Shown here: in pieces, positions 20,965-30,544 of the stretch | How the letters are laid out: each line of letters starts with the position of its first letter | Numbering within the stretch: the first letter of the stretch is position 1 | Assembly (NCBI RefSeq): GCF_004570325.1 | Contig: NZ_SPQO01000005.1 | Span: 176,578 to 240,577 of the forward strand | Reading direction: 5' to 3' | Length of the DNA stretch: 64,000 nt | Source: Mycobacterium sp. PS03-16 | GTDB lineage: Bacteria > Actinomycetota > Actinomycetes > Mycobacteriales > Mycobacteriaceae | Notes under the pieces: model-generated | Told to the model about the DNA's origin: nothing | The model's input: the letters and a program-made list of their open reading frames with translations, nothing else | Databases searched by the model: none | Program-made: the position numbers and the translations under genes

Positions 20965-21942
20965 TCAGGCGCTGACGAGGTTGCGCAGCGTCTCGCCGCG
21001 CTGCAGGCGGCCGATGTTGTCGGTGATGTCGTCGCACCGGCCGGAGAACGTGTGGTCGGTGACGCCCGAGGAGTGCGGGGTCATCAGCACGTTCGGCAGT
21101 TCGCCGAACGGCAGGTCGCTCGGCTGGCCGTACCCGTCGGCGCCGGGATAGGTGTACCAGACGTCGATCGCCGCGCCGCCGATCACGCCCTGCGAAAGCG
21201 CCTCGTACAGTGCTGCTTCGGCGACCAGCGGACCGCGTCCGACGTTGATCAGCACCCCGGCCGGGCCGAGCGCGCGCAGCTCGTCGGCGCCGATCATGCC
21301 GACGGTGCGCTCGGTCAGCGGGGCGGACACCACGACGACGTCGGCCTCGGTCATCAGCCGGGTCAGCTGTCCGGTGTCGCCGGCCCACCGCAGCTGTTCG
21401 GCGGCCGCGTCGAGCCGTCCGCTGCCGGTGACGGCGATACCGTCGGCGCCCAGCGCGCGCAGCACGTCCCAGCTGCGCCGGCCGATGTGCCCGAATCCGA
21501 CGAACCCGACCAGCGCGCCGCACAACGCGGCGGGCTGGGGGATCGAGCGGTCGTAGACCGAGGTCGCCCACCGGCCGGTGCGCAGCGCGCGGTCCTGTTC
21601 GAGGAACCGTCGGCGCATCAGCACCGCGGTCGCGACGATGTACTCGGCGATGGACTGTTCGTGGCGAAAGGTGTTGGCCACCAGGACGTCGGCGCTCAGC
21701 GCGTCGAACGCGATCTTGTCGGTGCCCGCGCCCGCGGCGTGAACCAGCCGCAGCCGCTGCGCCACGGTGGCGAGCTCGGCCGCGAAACGACCGCCGACGT
21801 AGACGTCCGCGTCGCGGACCGCTTCGCGCAGCGCCGCCGGATCGGCCGGGTCGCTCCAGTACACCTCGGTTCCCGCCGGCAGCGCAGATTCGAACCGCGC
21901 GCGGTGCGGGAAGAGATTGGTGTCGGCGACCACGACCTTCAT
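20965..21942 (-). CDS. D-isomer 2-hydroxyacid dehydrogenase (sugar-acid island)
   Basis: 325 residues. NAD-binding turn V-G-F-G-H-I-G-R-R (about 147-155), catalytic Arg in I-N-V-G-R-G-P-L-V (about 232), the Asp-containing A-I-D-V-W-Y-T-Y-P, and His in T-P-H-S-S-G (about 290). The reduced or oxidised 2-hydroxyacid is not known. It follows gudD with overlap: a GTG at 21951 would share a GTGA with the gudD stop; the ATG at 21942 used here fits the conserved M-K-V-V-V-A-D. Genes like this in aldarate operons may handle 2-keto intermediates or tartronate-type by-products (inference). Confidence 0.85.
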   Translation of the reverse strand: MKVVVADTNLFPHRARFESALPAGTEVYWSDPADPAALREAVRDADVYVGGRFAAELATVAQRLRLVHAAGAGTDKIAFDALSADVLVANTFRHEQSIAEYIVATAVLMRRRFLEQDRALRTGRWATSVYDRSIPQPAALCGALVGFVGFGHIGRRSWDVLRALGADGIAVTGSGRLDAAAEQLRWAGDTGQLTRLMTEADVVVVSAPLTERTVGMIGADELRALGPAGVLINVGRGPLVAEAALYEALSQGVIGGAAIDVWYTYPGADGYGQPSDLPFGELPNVLMTPHSSGVTDHTFSGRCDDITDNIGRLQRGETLRNLVSA

Positions 21943-21947
21943 CGACG

Positions 21948-23294
21948 TCACCGGTGCAGCGCCGGCCGCTTGCTGTCGAACGTCCAGTCCGGTACCAGGA
22001 ACCGCATGGCGGCCGCATCGTCGCGGGCGCCGAGGCCCTCGCGCTGGTAGAGCTCGTTGGCGGCGGCGAGCGCGTCGTGGTCGATCTCCACGCCGAGGCC
22101 CGGCCGGTCCGGCACGGTCAGGTGGCCGTCAGTGATCACATACGGCTCCTTGGTGATCCGCTGCCCGTCCTGCCAGATCCAGTGCGTGTCGATGGCGGTG
22201 ATGGTGCCCGGCGCGGCGGCCGCCGCGTGGGTGAACATCGCCAGTGACACGTCGAAGTGGTTGTTGGAGTGCGAACCCCACGTCAGACCCCAGGCGTCGC
22301 ACAGCTGCGCGACGCGCACCGAACCGTGCAGCGTCCAGAAGTGCGGATCGGCGAGTGGGATGTCGACGGCGCCCGAGCGGATCGCATGACCCATCTCGCG
22401 CCAGTCGGTGGCGATCATGTTGGTGGCGGTCGGCAGGCCGGTGGCCCGCTTGAACTCCGACATCACCTCACGGCCGGAGAAGGTGCCCTCGGGACCGACC
22501 GGGTCCTCGGCGTAGGCCAGCACACCGACGAGGTCGCGGCAGGTGCGCACCGCCTCGTCGAGCAGCCAGCTGCCGTTGGGGTCCAACGTGATTCGCGCCT
22601 CGGGGAACCGTTCGGCGAGTGCGGTGACGGCCTTGGCCTCCTCGGCGGGGGCCAGCACACCGCCCTTGAGCTTGAAGTCGGCGAACCCGTAGCGCTGCTG
22701 CGCGGCCTCGGCGAGGCGCACCACCGCCTCGGGGGTGAGCGCCTCGGTATGGCGGAGCTTCATCCAGTCGTCGGCGCCGGCGTCCTCGTCGGCCGGGCTG
22801 CGGTAGGCCAGATCGGTCTTGGTGCGGTCACCGATGTAGAACAGGTAGCCCAGCGCCGGGACGCGCTCGCGCTGCTGACCGTCGCCGAGCAGGGCGGCCA
22901 CCGGCACCTCGAGGTACTGGCCGAGCAGGTCCAGCAGGGCCGACTCGACCGCGGTGACGGCATGGATGGTCACGCGCAGGTCGAACGTCTGGGCGCCGCG
23001 GCCCGCGCTGTCGCGGTCGGCGTAGGTGCGCCGGATGGCGGCCAGCGTGGCGTGGTAGTCGCCGATGGAGCTGCCGATGATCTGCGCGGCGGCGTCCTCG
23101 AGCGTGCGCCGGATGGCCTCGCCGCCGGGGACCTCACCGACGCCGGTGCGGCCGTCGGAGTCGGTCAGCAGCACCACGTTGCGGGTGAAGAACGGGGCGT
23201 GGGCGCCGCTGAGGTTGAGCAGCATGCTGTCGTGGCCGGCCACCGGGACGACCTTCATCTCGCGGACGACGGGGGTGCGCTGTGTCGAGGTCAT
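21948..23294 (-). CDS. gudD: glucarate dehydratase
   Basis: Dehydrates D-glucarate (and L-idarate) to 5-keto-4-deoxy-glucarate. 448 residues, and strikingly like enterobacterial GudD along its whole length (for example T-N-M-I-A-T-D-W-R and A-D-P-H-F-W-T). Active-site marks are complete: D-F-K-L-K-G-G-V (general base Lys), L-D-P-N-G-S-W and A-E-D-P (metal Asp/Glu), [11 protein letters not shown] (His base) and I-D-T-H-W-I-W. It has its own promoter in the 76-bp gap after the IclR gene, with the -10 box only 8 bases from the ATG, so the mRNA is almost leaderless. Confidence 0.95.
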   Translation of the reverse strand: MTSTQRTPVVREMKVVPVAGHDSMLLNLSGAHAPFFTRNVVLLTDSDGRTGVGEVPGGEAIRRTLEDAAAQIIGSSIGDYHATLAAIRRTYADRDSAGRGAQTFDLRVTIHAVTAVESALLDLLGQYLEVPVAALLGDGQQRERVPALGYLFYIGDRTKTDLAYRSPADEDAGADDWMKLRHTEALTPEAVVRLAEAAQQRYGFADFKLKGGVLAPAEEAKAVTALAERFPEARITLDPNGSWLLDEAVRTCRDLVGVLAYAEDPVGPEGTFSGREVMSEFKRATGLPTATNMIATDWREMGHAIRSGAVDIPLADPHFWTLHGSVRVAQLCDAWGLTWGSHSNNHFDVSLAMFTHAAAAAPGTITAIDTHWIWQDGQRITKEPYVITDGHLTVPDRPGLGVEIDHDALAAANELYQREGLGARDDAAAMRFLVPDWTFDSKRPALHR

Positions 23295-23302
23295 GATCCT
23301 TC

Positions 23303-23349
23303 ACCCTACGAGCCGATTTCTATGCATGTCCAACACCAATGAGGCATTG
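23303..23349 (-). promoter_or_regulatory. gudD promoter with adjoining dyad
   Basis: On the minus strand TTGGAC (23333-23328) and TAGGGT (23308-23303) are 19 bp apart. A CAATG-AGG-CATTG dyad (23337-23349) sits directly upstream of the -35. The block from 23322 to 23340 (ATGCaTGTCCAAcaCCAAT on plus) and the following ATTGATTCAG recur upstream of the semialdehyde dehydrogenase gene at 36767-36816, pointing to common regulation. Confidence 0.6.
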
Positions 23350-23370
23350 ATTGATTCAGTCTCCGCATCG

Positions 23371-24153
23371 TCATGCGAACCATTTGTCGCCATTGGCCAG
23401 CGGCCGCACCACGCGGGTCACCTTGTCGCACACCATCCGCAGCGCGTCGACGAGTTCGCGTTCCCGCGGCGCGGTGAGCCGCTCCAGCGGCACCGAGACG
23501 CTGATCGCATCTTGGGCGGGACGGACGTACGGCAGCGCCACCCCGAAGCACCGCAGACCCGGTGCGTTCTCCTCGTCGTCGGTGGCGTATCCGCGAATCC
23601 GCGTCTGCTCCAGCGCCGCGTCGAGTGCCTCGCGGTCGGTGAGCGTGCGGGCGGTCAGCGGCGCCAGCACCGACGGGATCGCGGCGTCGCGGTCGGCGCC
23701 GAACCGGTCGGCCAGCAGCGCCTTGCCCAGCGCGCACGCGTGCGCGGGCAGCCGCCGGCCCACCTTGTTGACGCTGCGCACGTACTGCCGTGACTCCCGG
23801 GTGGCCAGGTACACCACGTCGGTGCGGTCCAGCCGGCCGACGTGGAACGTCTCGTCCAGGTCGCGGCGCAGGTCGTCGAGGAACGGGACGATCACCGGCA
23901 GGTACGGGTCGGCGTCGAGGTAGCCGGTGCCGACCAGCAGGGCGCGCACCCCGATGCCGTACTGCGTGCCCGAGGCGTCCGAGCGCGCCCAGCCCTGCTC
24001 GACCAGTGTGCGCAGCAGCGCGTGGGCACTGCTGCGGGGCATGTCGAGCGCGGCGCAGATCTCCCGGATGCGCGCCGGGTGGTCGTGCCGGCCGGCCAGG
24101 TACTCGAGCAGCTCGACGGTGCGCACGGCCGACTTCACCTTGCGCAAGGACAT
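23371..24153 (-). CDS. IclR-family transcriptional regulator
   Basis: 260 residues. Winged helix-turn-helix at the N-terminus (S-A-V-R-T-V-E-L-L-E-Y-L-A, then M-P-R-S-S-A-H-A-L-L-R-T-L recognition helix), and an IclR effector domain with R-R-L-P-A-H-A-C-A-L-G-K-A-L-L (about 135-150) and V-S-V-P-L-E-R-L. The ATG at 24153 has GGAGGA ten bases upstream; an upstream ATG (24198) lacks this. It probably controls gudD and/or the transporter operon in response to a sugar acid or keto-acid; position is the only evidence for the target. Confidence 0.9.
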   Translation of the reverse strand: MSLRKVKSAVRTVELLEYLAGRHDHPARIREICAALDMPRSSAHALLRTLVEQGWARSDASGTQYGIGVRALLVGTGYLDADPYLPVIVPFLDDLRRDLDETFHVGRLDRTDVVYLATRESRQYVRSVNKVGRRLPAHACALGKALLADRFGADRDAAIPSVLAPLTARTLTDREALDAALEQTRIRGYATDDEENAPGLRCFGVALPYVRPAQDAISVSVPLERLTAPRERELVDALRMVCDKVTRVVRPLANGDKWFA

Positions 24154-24214
24154 GTTTGACCGCTCCTCCGGTCCCGGATCGACCATCGCCGCGCTCACGT
24201 CGTGCGTCCGCCGG

Positions 24215-24937
24215 TCAGAACGCGCCGAGCTGGCGCGCGATCAGCACCACCGCACCGACGGTCGACACCCCGATGGCCAGCCAACGCTGCCTGCGCCGGT
24301 CGAGCACCCGGTTCATCAACCGCGACAGCAGATAGCCGACCACCACCGCGGGCAGCATCAACGCGAACGCGCGCAGCGTGGTCTCGTGCACCTCGCCGGT
24401 CAGGGCCAGCACCCCGACCGAGATCACCGAACCGATGAGGAAGAACCCGTTCATCGTGCCGCGCAGTGCAGGCCCGGTGGAGCCCTGCCACACCAGCGCC
24501 ATCGGCGGGCCGCCGATCGAGGTGGCGGTGCCCAGCACCCCCGACGCCGCACCGGCGACCACGAGATTGCGCTTGTGCGGCGCCGGTTTCCAGCCTGCGC
24601 TGGCGAACACCACCCCGAGCAGCACCACCCCGGCCAGCGCCAGGGCCAGCATCTGTTCGGGCATGGCGGCCAGCAGCAGCGCCCCCGCGACGGTCCCGGG
24701 AATGCGGCCCGCCAGCGCCCAGCCGGTGCCGCGGATGTCGATCGCCTGGTGTTCGCGGATCACCACGAACAACGTCAGGATCGTGGCCAACATGATCAAG
24801 GTCGCGGGGATCAGCGCCGGGTCGACGATCGCGACGATCGGCGCCGCCAGCATGCCCATGCCGAAACCGATCGAGGCCTGCATGCACGACGCCAGCACGA
24901 TGGCGGCGGCGATGATCGAATACGACGCGATACTCAC
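24215..24937 (-). CDS. TauE/SafE-family permease
   Basis: 240 residues, eight or so hydrophobic segments, small basic loops. The two-repeat TauE architecture is visible: Q-A-S-I-G-F-G-M-G-M-L in the first half and G-T-A-T-S-I-G-G-P-P-M-A-L in the second, the signature half-repeat of sulfite or organosulfonate exporters. GTG start at 24937 overlaps the stop of the upstream ABC ATPase (GTGA). Inside a sugar-acid operon it may export an anionic by-product such as a small carboxylate or sulfonate; the direction and substrate are not evident. Confidence 0.82.
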   Translation of the reverse strand: MSIASYSIIAAAIVLASCMQASIGFGMGMLAAPIVAIVDPALIPATLIMLATILTLFVVIREHQAIDIRGTGWALAGRIPGTVAGALLLAAMPEQMLALALAGVVLLGVVFASAGWKPAPHKRNLVVAGAASGVLGTATSIGGPPMALVWQGSTGPALRGTMNGFFLIGSVISVGVLALTGEVHETTLRAFALMLPAVVVGYLLSRLMNRVLDRRRQRWLAIGVSTVGAVVLIARQLGAF

Positions 24938-25938
24938 GCCGACATCGTGACCGCACCGGCTTCCTCGCTCTGCAGCGGGTGGTAGCACTCGGCCTGGTGG
25001 CCGGGCGCCTGCGGGTCGACGGCGATCGGCGGTGCGGCGGTGGCACACACGTCGGTCGCCCGCCAGCACCGGGTCCGGAAGCGGCAGCCCGACGGCGGGT
25101 TCAGCGGTGAGGGCACCTCACCGCGCAGCAGGATCCGTTCGCGGCGCTTCCCGTCGTCCAGGGTCGGCGCCGCAGACATCAGCGCGGCGGTGTAGGGGTG
25201 GTTCGCGCGGTCGAACACCGGGTCGGTGGCACCGCTTTCGATGATGCGACCGAGGTACATCACGGCCACCCGGTCGGCGACGTGGCGCACCACCGACAGG
25301 TCGTGGCTGATGAAGATGTAGGCGATGCCCAATTGCTGCTGCAGATCGTGCAGCAGGTTGAGCACCTGCGCCTGCACCGACAGGTCCAGCGCCGAGACCG
25401 GTTCGTCGCAGATGACGACGTCGGGGTTGAGCGCGAGCGCGCGGGCGATGCCGATGCGCTGACGCTGACCCCCGGAGAACTCCTGCGGGTACTTGTCGGC
25501 GGCCTTGGCGCCCAGCCCCACCAGGTCGAGCAGCCCGCGCACCCGCATGTCGCGGTCGCGCCGGTTCTCGACGAGCGATTTGTGGGTGCGCCACGGCTCG
25601 GCGATGATCTCGGCGGCGGACATGCGCGCGTTGAGCGACGCGTACGGGTCCTGGAACACCATCTGCACCCGGCGGCGGAAGTCGAGCAGCTCCTTGCCGC
25701 GCAGCGTGTAGGGGTCGATGCCGTCGAAGCGCACCGTGCCCGAATCGGGCCGCTCGAGCATCATCAGGGTGCGCGCCAACGTGGACTTCCCGCAGCCGGA
25801 TTCGCCGACCAGGCCGAGCGTCTCACCGCGATTGAGGTCCAGGTTGATGCCGTCCAGTGCGCACAGCCGGCGCTTACCGCCCCCCGGTACCCGGAACGAC
25901 TTGCGCAGATCGCGCACGGTCAGCAGCGTGTCAGACAT
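24934..25938 (-). CDS. Opp/Dpp-type ABC transporter ATPase (DppF-like)
   Basis: 334 residues. Walker A G-E-S-G-C-G-K-S-T (about 40), Q-loop V-F-Q-D-P-Y-A-S-L-N, ABC signature F-S-G-G-Q-R-Q-R-I-G (about 155), Walker B V-V-I-C-D-E-P-V-S-A-L-D, and the oligopeptide-transporter C-terminal extension with cysteines (C-R-F-R-T-R-C-W, C-A, and a final C) that in DppD/DppF relatives can hold an iron-sulfur cluster. Overlaps the preceding ATPase gene by 8 bp. Powers the importer encoded by the next four genes upstream. Confidence 0.92.
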   Translation of the reverse strand: MSDTLLTVRDLRKSFRVPGGGKRRLCALDGINLDLNRGETLGLVGESGCGKSTLARTLMMLERPDSGTVRFDGIDPYTLRGKELLDFRRRVQMVFQDPYASLNARMSAAEIIAEPWRTHKSLVENRRDRDMRVRGLLDLVGLGAKAADKYPQEFSGGQRQRIGIARALALNPDVVICDEPVSALDLSVQAQVLNLLHDLQQQLGIAYIFISHDLSVVRHVADRVAVMYLGRIIESGATDPVFDRANHPYTAALMSAAPTLDDGKRRERILLRGEVPSPLNPPSGCRFRTRCWRATDVCATAAPPIAVDPQAPGHQAECYHPLQSEEAGAVTMSA

Positions 25939-26953
25939 TCTTGACCTCCTCGGGGAAGTGGCAGGCCGCCTTGCGGCCCTCGCCGGTCACGTCGAGCGCC
26001 GGCCGGGTGGTGGTGCACACCTCGCGGGCCAGCGGGCAACGCTCCTGGTACACGCACCCGGCCGGGATCGAGTGCAGGTCCGGCGGCGCGCCGCCGATCG
26101 ACTTCAGCGGCTCGCCGCGCACCGTGTTGATCGGCACGGAATTGAGCAGGCCCTTGGTGTAGGGGTGCTTGGGGCCGGCGAAAACCTCGGCGACGGACCC
26201 TGTTTCGATGATATTGCCGGCGTACATGACCGCCACCCGGTCGGCCTCCTCGGCGACGAGCGCGAGGTCGTGGGTGATCAGCACCACCGCCATCCGGCTC
26301 TCGGTGCGCAGGTCGCGCAGCAACGCCATGATCTGGGCCTGCACCGTCACGTCGAGCGCCGTGGTCGGTTCATCGGCGATCAGCACGCTCGGGTTCAGTG
26401 CGACGCCCATCGCGATGAGCAGGCGCTGACGCATGCCGCCGGAGAACTGGTGCGGGTAGGAGTCCAACCGCGACTCGGGTTGCGGGATGCCGACGCGGGC
26501 CATCAGCTCGACGGCCTTGCGCTTGGCGTCCTTGGCGTTCATGCCGTGGTGGATGCGGAACGGTTCGGCCAGCTGGGTGCCGACCGTGTACAGCGGATTG
26601 AGGGCGGTGAGCGCGTCCTGGAACACGATGGCCAATTCGGTGCCCGCCAGCTTGCGCCGGGTCTTGGCGTCGACGGCGAACAGATCCTGTCCGGCCAGCC
26701 GCGCCGACCCGGCCGACACCTGCGCGACGGGTTCGAGCAGGCCGACCAGGGCGGTGGCGGTCATCGACTTACCGCAGCCGGATTCACCGAGCAGCGCCAG
26801 TGTTTCGCCGCGGTGCGCGGTGAACGACACGCCGTTGACGGCGCGGACGGTGCCGTTGATGGTGCGGATGTCGACGGTGAGGCCGTCGACCTCCAGCGCG
26901 GTCGGATCGGATTCCAGCTTCTCGGCGGGTGGGTGCTCTGCGACGATGGTCAT
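25931..26953 (-). CDS. Opp/Dpp-type ABC transporter ATPase (DppD-like)
   Basis: 340 residues. Walker A G-E-S-G-C-G-K-S-M (about 55), signature F-S-G-G-M-R-Q-R-L-L (about 170), Walker B V-L-I-A-D-E-P-T-T-A-L-D and the H-loop I-T-H-D-L. C-terminal Opp extension with spaced cysteines (G-C-V-Y-Q-E-R-C-P-L, C-T-T, then A-C-H-F). The real start is the ATG at 26953 (M-T-I-V-A-E-H-P-P); the long open frame upstream of it is the shadow of the permease gene. With DppF-like it forms the heterodimeric motor. Confidence 0.92.
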   Translation of the reverse strand: MTIVAEHPPAEKLESDPTALEVDGLTVDIRTINGTVRAVNGVSFTAHRGETLALLGESGCGKSMTATALVGLLEPVAQVSAGSARLAGQDLFAVDAKTRRKLAGTELAIVFQDALTALNPLYTVGTQLAEPFRIHHGMNAKDAKRKAVELMARVGIPQPESRLDSYPHQFSGGMRQRLLIAMGVALNPSVLIADEPTTALDVTVQAQIMALLRDLRTESRMAVVLITHDLALVAEEADRVAVMYAGNIIETGSVAEVFAGPKHPYTKGLLNSVPINTVRGEPLKSIGGAPPDLHSIPAGCVYQERCPLAREVCTTTRPALDVTGEGRKAACHFPEEVKNV

Positions 26954-26964
26954 GGCGTGGCCTT

Positions 26965-27951
26965 TCAGATGCGCTTCGTGGTCTTGGCGAAGCGGGACAG
27001 GCGCTTCTGCGGAACGGTGAGGCGCCACCGCTGGGCGGGATCGGTGGCGATTCGCGCCCAGGCGGCCAGGATCGTGGCCGAGACGGTGGTGATGACGATG
27101 GCGAGGCCCGGGAAGAACGACAGCCACCAGGCCGTGTGCAGGTAGGTGCGGCCCTGCGAGACCATCAGGCCCCAGCTGACGTCGGGCGGCTGGATGCCGA
27201 TGCCCAGGAAGCTCAGCGAGCTCTCGGCCAGCATCACGTAGCAGAAGTCCAGCGTCGCCACCGTCAGCAGCGTCGGCAGCACGATCGGCAGCACGTGGCG
27301 GCCGATGATCGACGTCGAGCTGGCGCCGAATGTCCGTGCGGCGTCGACGAACAACCGGCTCTGCAGCTCGGCCGACTCGGCGCGGGCGGTGCGCAGGTAC
27401 ACCGGGATGCGGGTGATGGCCAGCACCAGGATGATGTTGGCGGCGCTGGGCGAGAACACGTACAGCACCACGACCGCGAGCAGCAGCGACGGGAAGCTCA
27501 TGATGACGTCGGCCACGCGCATGGCCACCGTCTCCCGCCAGCCGCGGTAGTAGCCGGCCCACATTCCGATCGCCGATCCGACCACCGCGGAGATCACCAC
27601 CGCGGGCACCGCGACCGACAGGGTCGTCTGGGCGGCCACCACCAGCCGGGCGAGCATGCTGCGCCCCAGCGGGTCGGTGCCCAGGATGTTGGCCCAGCCG
27701 TGGGCGAGCGTGAACGGGGGCTGATTCGAGTTGTCCAGGTCGATGTCGGTGGCCAGGTCGCCCATCAGCATCGGGCCGAAGACCGCGGTGAGGAACACCA
27801 GGCCGAGGACCACGGCGGCCAGCGCGGCCACCCGGTCGTTGACCAGCAGGCGCAACCACTTCGAGGCCGTGCCCTTCTTGGGGCCCTTACCCGGCGTGCC
27901 GACGATCGCGGTCGTCGGTTTGACCGGGACCAGGTCGAGTTGTGTGCTCAT
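26965..27951 (-). CDS. ABC transporter permease (DppC-like)
   Basis: 328 residues with a basic N-terminal tail, a first helix (about 43-65), an external loop ending G-T-D-P-L-G-R-S-M-L-A-R (the OppC hallmark), five more helices, and the ATPase-contact EAA loop E-S-A-E-L-Q-S-R-L-F-V-D-A-A-R-T-F-G-A. Start ATG at 27951, 14 bp after the DppB-like stop. Inner-membrane half of the translocation channel. Confidence 0.92.
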   Translation of the reverse strand: MSTQLDLVPVKPTTAIVGTPGKGPKKGTASKWLRLLVNDRVAALAAVVLGLVFLTAVFGPMLMGDLATDIDLDNSNQPPFTLAHGWANILGTDPLGRSMLARLVVAAQTTLSVAVPAVVISAVVGSAIGMWAGYYRGWRETVAMRVADVIMSFPSLLLAVVVLYVFSPSAANIILVLAITRIPVYLRTARAESAELQSRLFVDAARTFGASSTSIIGRHVLPIVLPTLLTVATLDFCYVMLAESSLSFLGIGIQPPDVSWGLMVSQGRTYLHTAWWLSFFPGLAIVITTVSATILAAWARIATDPAQRWRLTVPQKRLSRFAKTTKRI

Positions 27952-27965
27952 GGCGGTGTCTCTCC

Positions 27966-28892
27966 TCAGACTCGGGCCGGTTCGCGGACGCGGGCGTCGA
28001 GCAGCGCGTAGCAGGCGTCGATGATGATGTTGAGCAGGAAGATGCTGACGGCGGTGAGGAGCACCGCGGCCTGCAGGACGGCGAAGTCCCGCTGCAGGAT
28101 CGCGTCGATCATCAGCTTGCCGATGCCGGGCCAGCCGAAGATGGCCTCGACCACCACCGCGCCGTTGATCAGCGCGACCGCGAGGTCGCCGGCGACGGTG
28201 AGCGCGGGCGCCGCGGCGTTGCGCAGCGCGTGGTGGGTGACGACGCGGAAGTCGGTGGCGCCCTTGCTGCGGGCCAGCCGGACGTACGGCGCCGACAGCG
28301 CGGACACCATGGCGCCGCGGACCACCTGGGTGAGCACGCCGAGCGGTCGGATCATCAGCGTGGCGATGGGCAGGATCCAGGCCAGCCCGCTCTCGGTGCC
28401 CGACGTCGGCAGCCAGCCGAGCAGCACGGCGAACAGCCACACGCCGGTGATCGCGAACCAGAAGTCCGGGATGCTGGCCGCGGTCATCGACAGCAGGCTG
28501 GAGAACCGGTCGGCCAGCGAGTTGGGCCGGTAGGCCGCCCAGCAGCCGATGACGACCGCGCCGACCATCGCGAGCAGCATGGTGACCGCCGCGAGCTGCA
28601 GCGTTGCCGGGAAGGCGCGCAGCGCCATCTCGGACGCGGATTCCCCGGTGCGCAGCGACGTTCCGAAGTCCAGGTGCAGCACGCCTTTGAAATAGTCGAC
28701 GAGCTGCGTCCACACCGGCTGGTCGAAGCCGTTGGCCGCGGCGAACGCCTCACGTTGTTCGGGGGTGGCCGATTCGGGCAGGTAGAGGTTGGTCGGGTCG
28801 CCGGTGAGCCGCGCCAGCAGGAACACGCCCAGCAGCACGATGATCAACGGCAGGGCGCTGGTGTACATCCGGCGCCGCACGAATGGGAACAT
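27966..28892 (-). CDS. ABC transporter permease (DppB-like)
   Basis: 308 residues, six transmembrane helices. Family marks: D-F-G-T-S-L-R-T-G (OppB signature before helix 2), the EAA loop V-R-L-A-R-S-K-G-A-T (about 205) and the final F-G-W-P-G-I-G-K-L-M stretch. Starts 44 bp after the binding-protein stop. Partners with DppC-like in the membrane. Confidence 0.92.
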   Translation of the reverse strand: MFPFVRRRMYTSALPLIIVLLGVFLLARLTGDPTNLYLPESATPEQREAFAAANGFDQPVWTQLVDYFKGVLHLDFGTSLRTGESASEMALRAFPATLQLAAVTMLLAMVGAVVIGCWAAYRPNSLADRFSSLLSMTAASIPDFWFAITGVWLFAVLLGWLPTSGTESGLAWILPIATLMIRPLGVLTQVVRGAMVSALSAPYVRLARSKGATDFRVVTHHALRNAAAPALTVAGDLAVALINGAVVVEAIFGWPGIGKLMIDAILQRDFAVLQAAVLLTAVSIFLLNIIIDACYALLDARVREPARV

Positions 28893-28936
28893 GGGACTTG
28901 GCCTTCCGGGCTGGGCTGTGGTGGTGGGCTGGTCCG

Positions 28937-30544
28937 CTAGGCGGCGTCGGTCGGGGTGGGGCCGGCGGGACGCATCTCGCTCAGCCGCATCTCGTCACCC
29001 GTCGCGGAGTTGGGCGTGTAGTCCACGCGCGGCGACTTGCCGAGAATGCCCTTCATGTGCGCGATGTAGGCCATCTGCATGATCTCCTGCGGCTCTTCGG
29101 CGAAGAGTTCGGCGAACGCGTCCTGGCGGTCCTGACCCGTGAGTGCCTCGGCGGCGCGGATCTTGCGGTCGAATTCGGTTGTGCCGAAGGCACTCTGCGG
29201 TCCGTCGCTGAGCATGTACTGGTCCATGGTGAACGCGGCGTCACCGGCCTGGTTGCCGTGCATGATCATCAGCAGGTAGGGCCCGGTGTTCGGCGGGAAC
29301 GGCCGCAGCTGGTAGAGCAGCTGGTTGGACGTGTCCATCATCTCGATCTTCACGTTGAGCCCGATGTCGGTGAACTCGCTTTGCAGCACCTCGATGGTCT
29401 CGCTGATCTTCGGGAACTGCGCGGTGCGGCCGATCAGGCGGATCTCGCGGTCCACCGGCACTCCGTCGGCGCGGGCTTCCTCGATGAGCCGGCGGCCCTT
29501 CTCGGGATCGTGCGGCCACAACTGCAGTTCGGCGTTGTACCCCACGACGCCGGACGGGATCAATTGCGCAGCAGGATCACCGAGGCCCTGGAACAGCGCC
29601 TTGACGATGCCGGTGCGGTTCACCGCGTAGTTGATGGCCTGACGCACCCGGATGTCGTTGAGCGGCGCCTCGGTGCCCTGCATCCGCAGTGCGGTGGTCT
29701 CGTTGTTCTGGAACGGCACACCGAGATCGCCCGCCCCGTCCTCGGGGCCCAGGCCGACGGCGATGTCGGTCTCGTCGTTGGTGATCATCGCCGCGCGCAC
29801 GCTGCCCTCGCTACGCCACTGGTATTCGGCGCGGGGGAAGGCCGGCGGCTGACCCCAGTAGGCGTCGTTGCGGGCCAGGATCAGCTTCTGGCCGTACTGC
29901 CAGTCGGCGATCGCGTAGGGCCCGGTGCCGATCGGTTCGCGCACCTTCTCGGTCGTGCTCGTGGTGCGCGGCACGATCTCCACGAACGACAGGCGCAGCG
30001 GCAGAATCGGGTCGGGGTTCGCGGTGGCGACGGTGAGGGTGGTGTCGTTGACGGCGTCGATCTCGAGCTTCTCATCGCCGAAGACGTAACCGTCGACGTT
30101 GCACTGCAGGTCGGAGTTCACCGCACGGTCGATCGAGAACGCGGCGTCGGTGGCGGTCATCGGGGCGCCGTCGGAGAACGTCACGTCGGGGCGGATGTCG
30201 AAGGTCCACTCGGTGTCGGAGGTCTGCCGCCAGCCGGTCGCCAGCAGCGGCTGCAGGTCACCGGTGTTCGGATCGCGCTCGATGAGCGGTTCGGTGATGT
30301 TGGAGCGCACCACGATGCCGGTCGACGTCAGCGAGCTCTCGCACGGTTCCAGCGTGGGCGGTTCCTGCGCGAGGACGATCCGCAGCGTGTTGGTGTCGTA
30401 GCCGCCGCGGCCGGAGTTGGCGACGGTGCACCCGGCGGTCAGCACGCACGCCGTGGCGGCGGCTGTGACGACGGATGCGGCGGCCAGCACGCGGCGGGCC
30501 GGCCGCGCAGTGTTCCGGCGAGAGGCCGGGGCGAAGCGCGTCAT
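28937..30544 (-). CDS. extracytoplasmic solute-binding lipoprotein, family 5 (Opp/Dpp type)
   Basis: 535 residues. Signal peptide with basic start, hydrophobic region A-A-A-S-V-V-T-A-A-A-T-A and lipobox L-T-A-G-C (Cys about 38). The family 5 fold is visible from R-I-V-L-A-Q-E-P-P-T-L-E-P, I-T-E-P-L-I-E-R and D-V-T-F-S-D-G-A-P-M-T-A-T-D-A to the C-terminal lobe. GGAGGT stands a few bases before the ATG at 30544. First gene of the transporter operon. Family 5 proteins usually bind peptides, nickel or oligosaccharides; association with aldarate genes suggests a sugar-acid ligand (inference). Confidence 0.9.
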   Translation of the reverse strand: MTRFAPASRRNTARPARRVLAAASVVTAAATACVLTAGCTVANSGRGGYDTNTLRIVLAQEPPTLEPCESSLTSTGIVVRSNITEPLIERDPNTGDLQPLLATGWRQTSDTEWTFDIRPDVTFSDGAPMTATDAAFSIDRAVNSDLQCNVDGYVFGDEKLEIDAVNDTTLTVATANPDPILPLRLSFVEIVPRTTSTTEKVREPIGTGPYAIADWQYGQKLILARNDAYWGQPPAFPRAEYQWRSEGSVRAAMITNDETDIAVGLGPEDGAGDLGVPFQNNETTALRMQGTEAPLNDIRVRQAINYAVNRTGIVKALFQGLGDPAAQLIPSGVVGYNAELQLWPHDPEKGRRLIEEARADGVPVDREIRLIGRTAQFPKISETIEVLQSEFTDIGLNVKIEMMDTSNQLLYQLRPFPPNTGPYLLMIMHGNQAGDAAFTMDQYMLSDGPQSAFGTTEFDRKIRAAEALTGQDRQDAFAELFAEEPQEIMQMAYIAHMKGILGKSPRVDYTPNSATGDEMRLSEMRPAGPTPTDAA

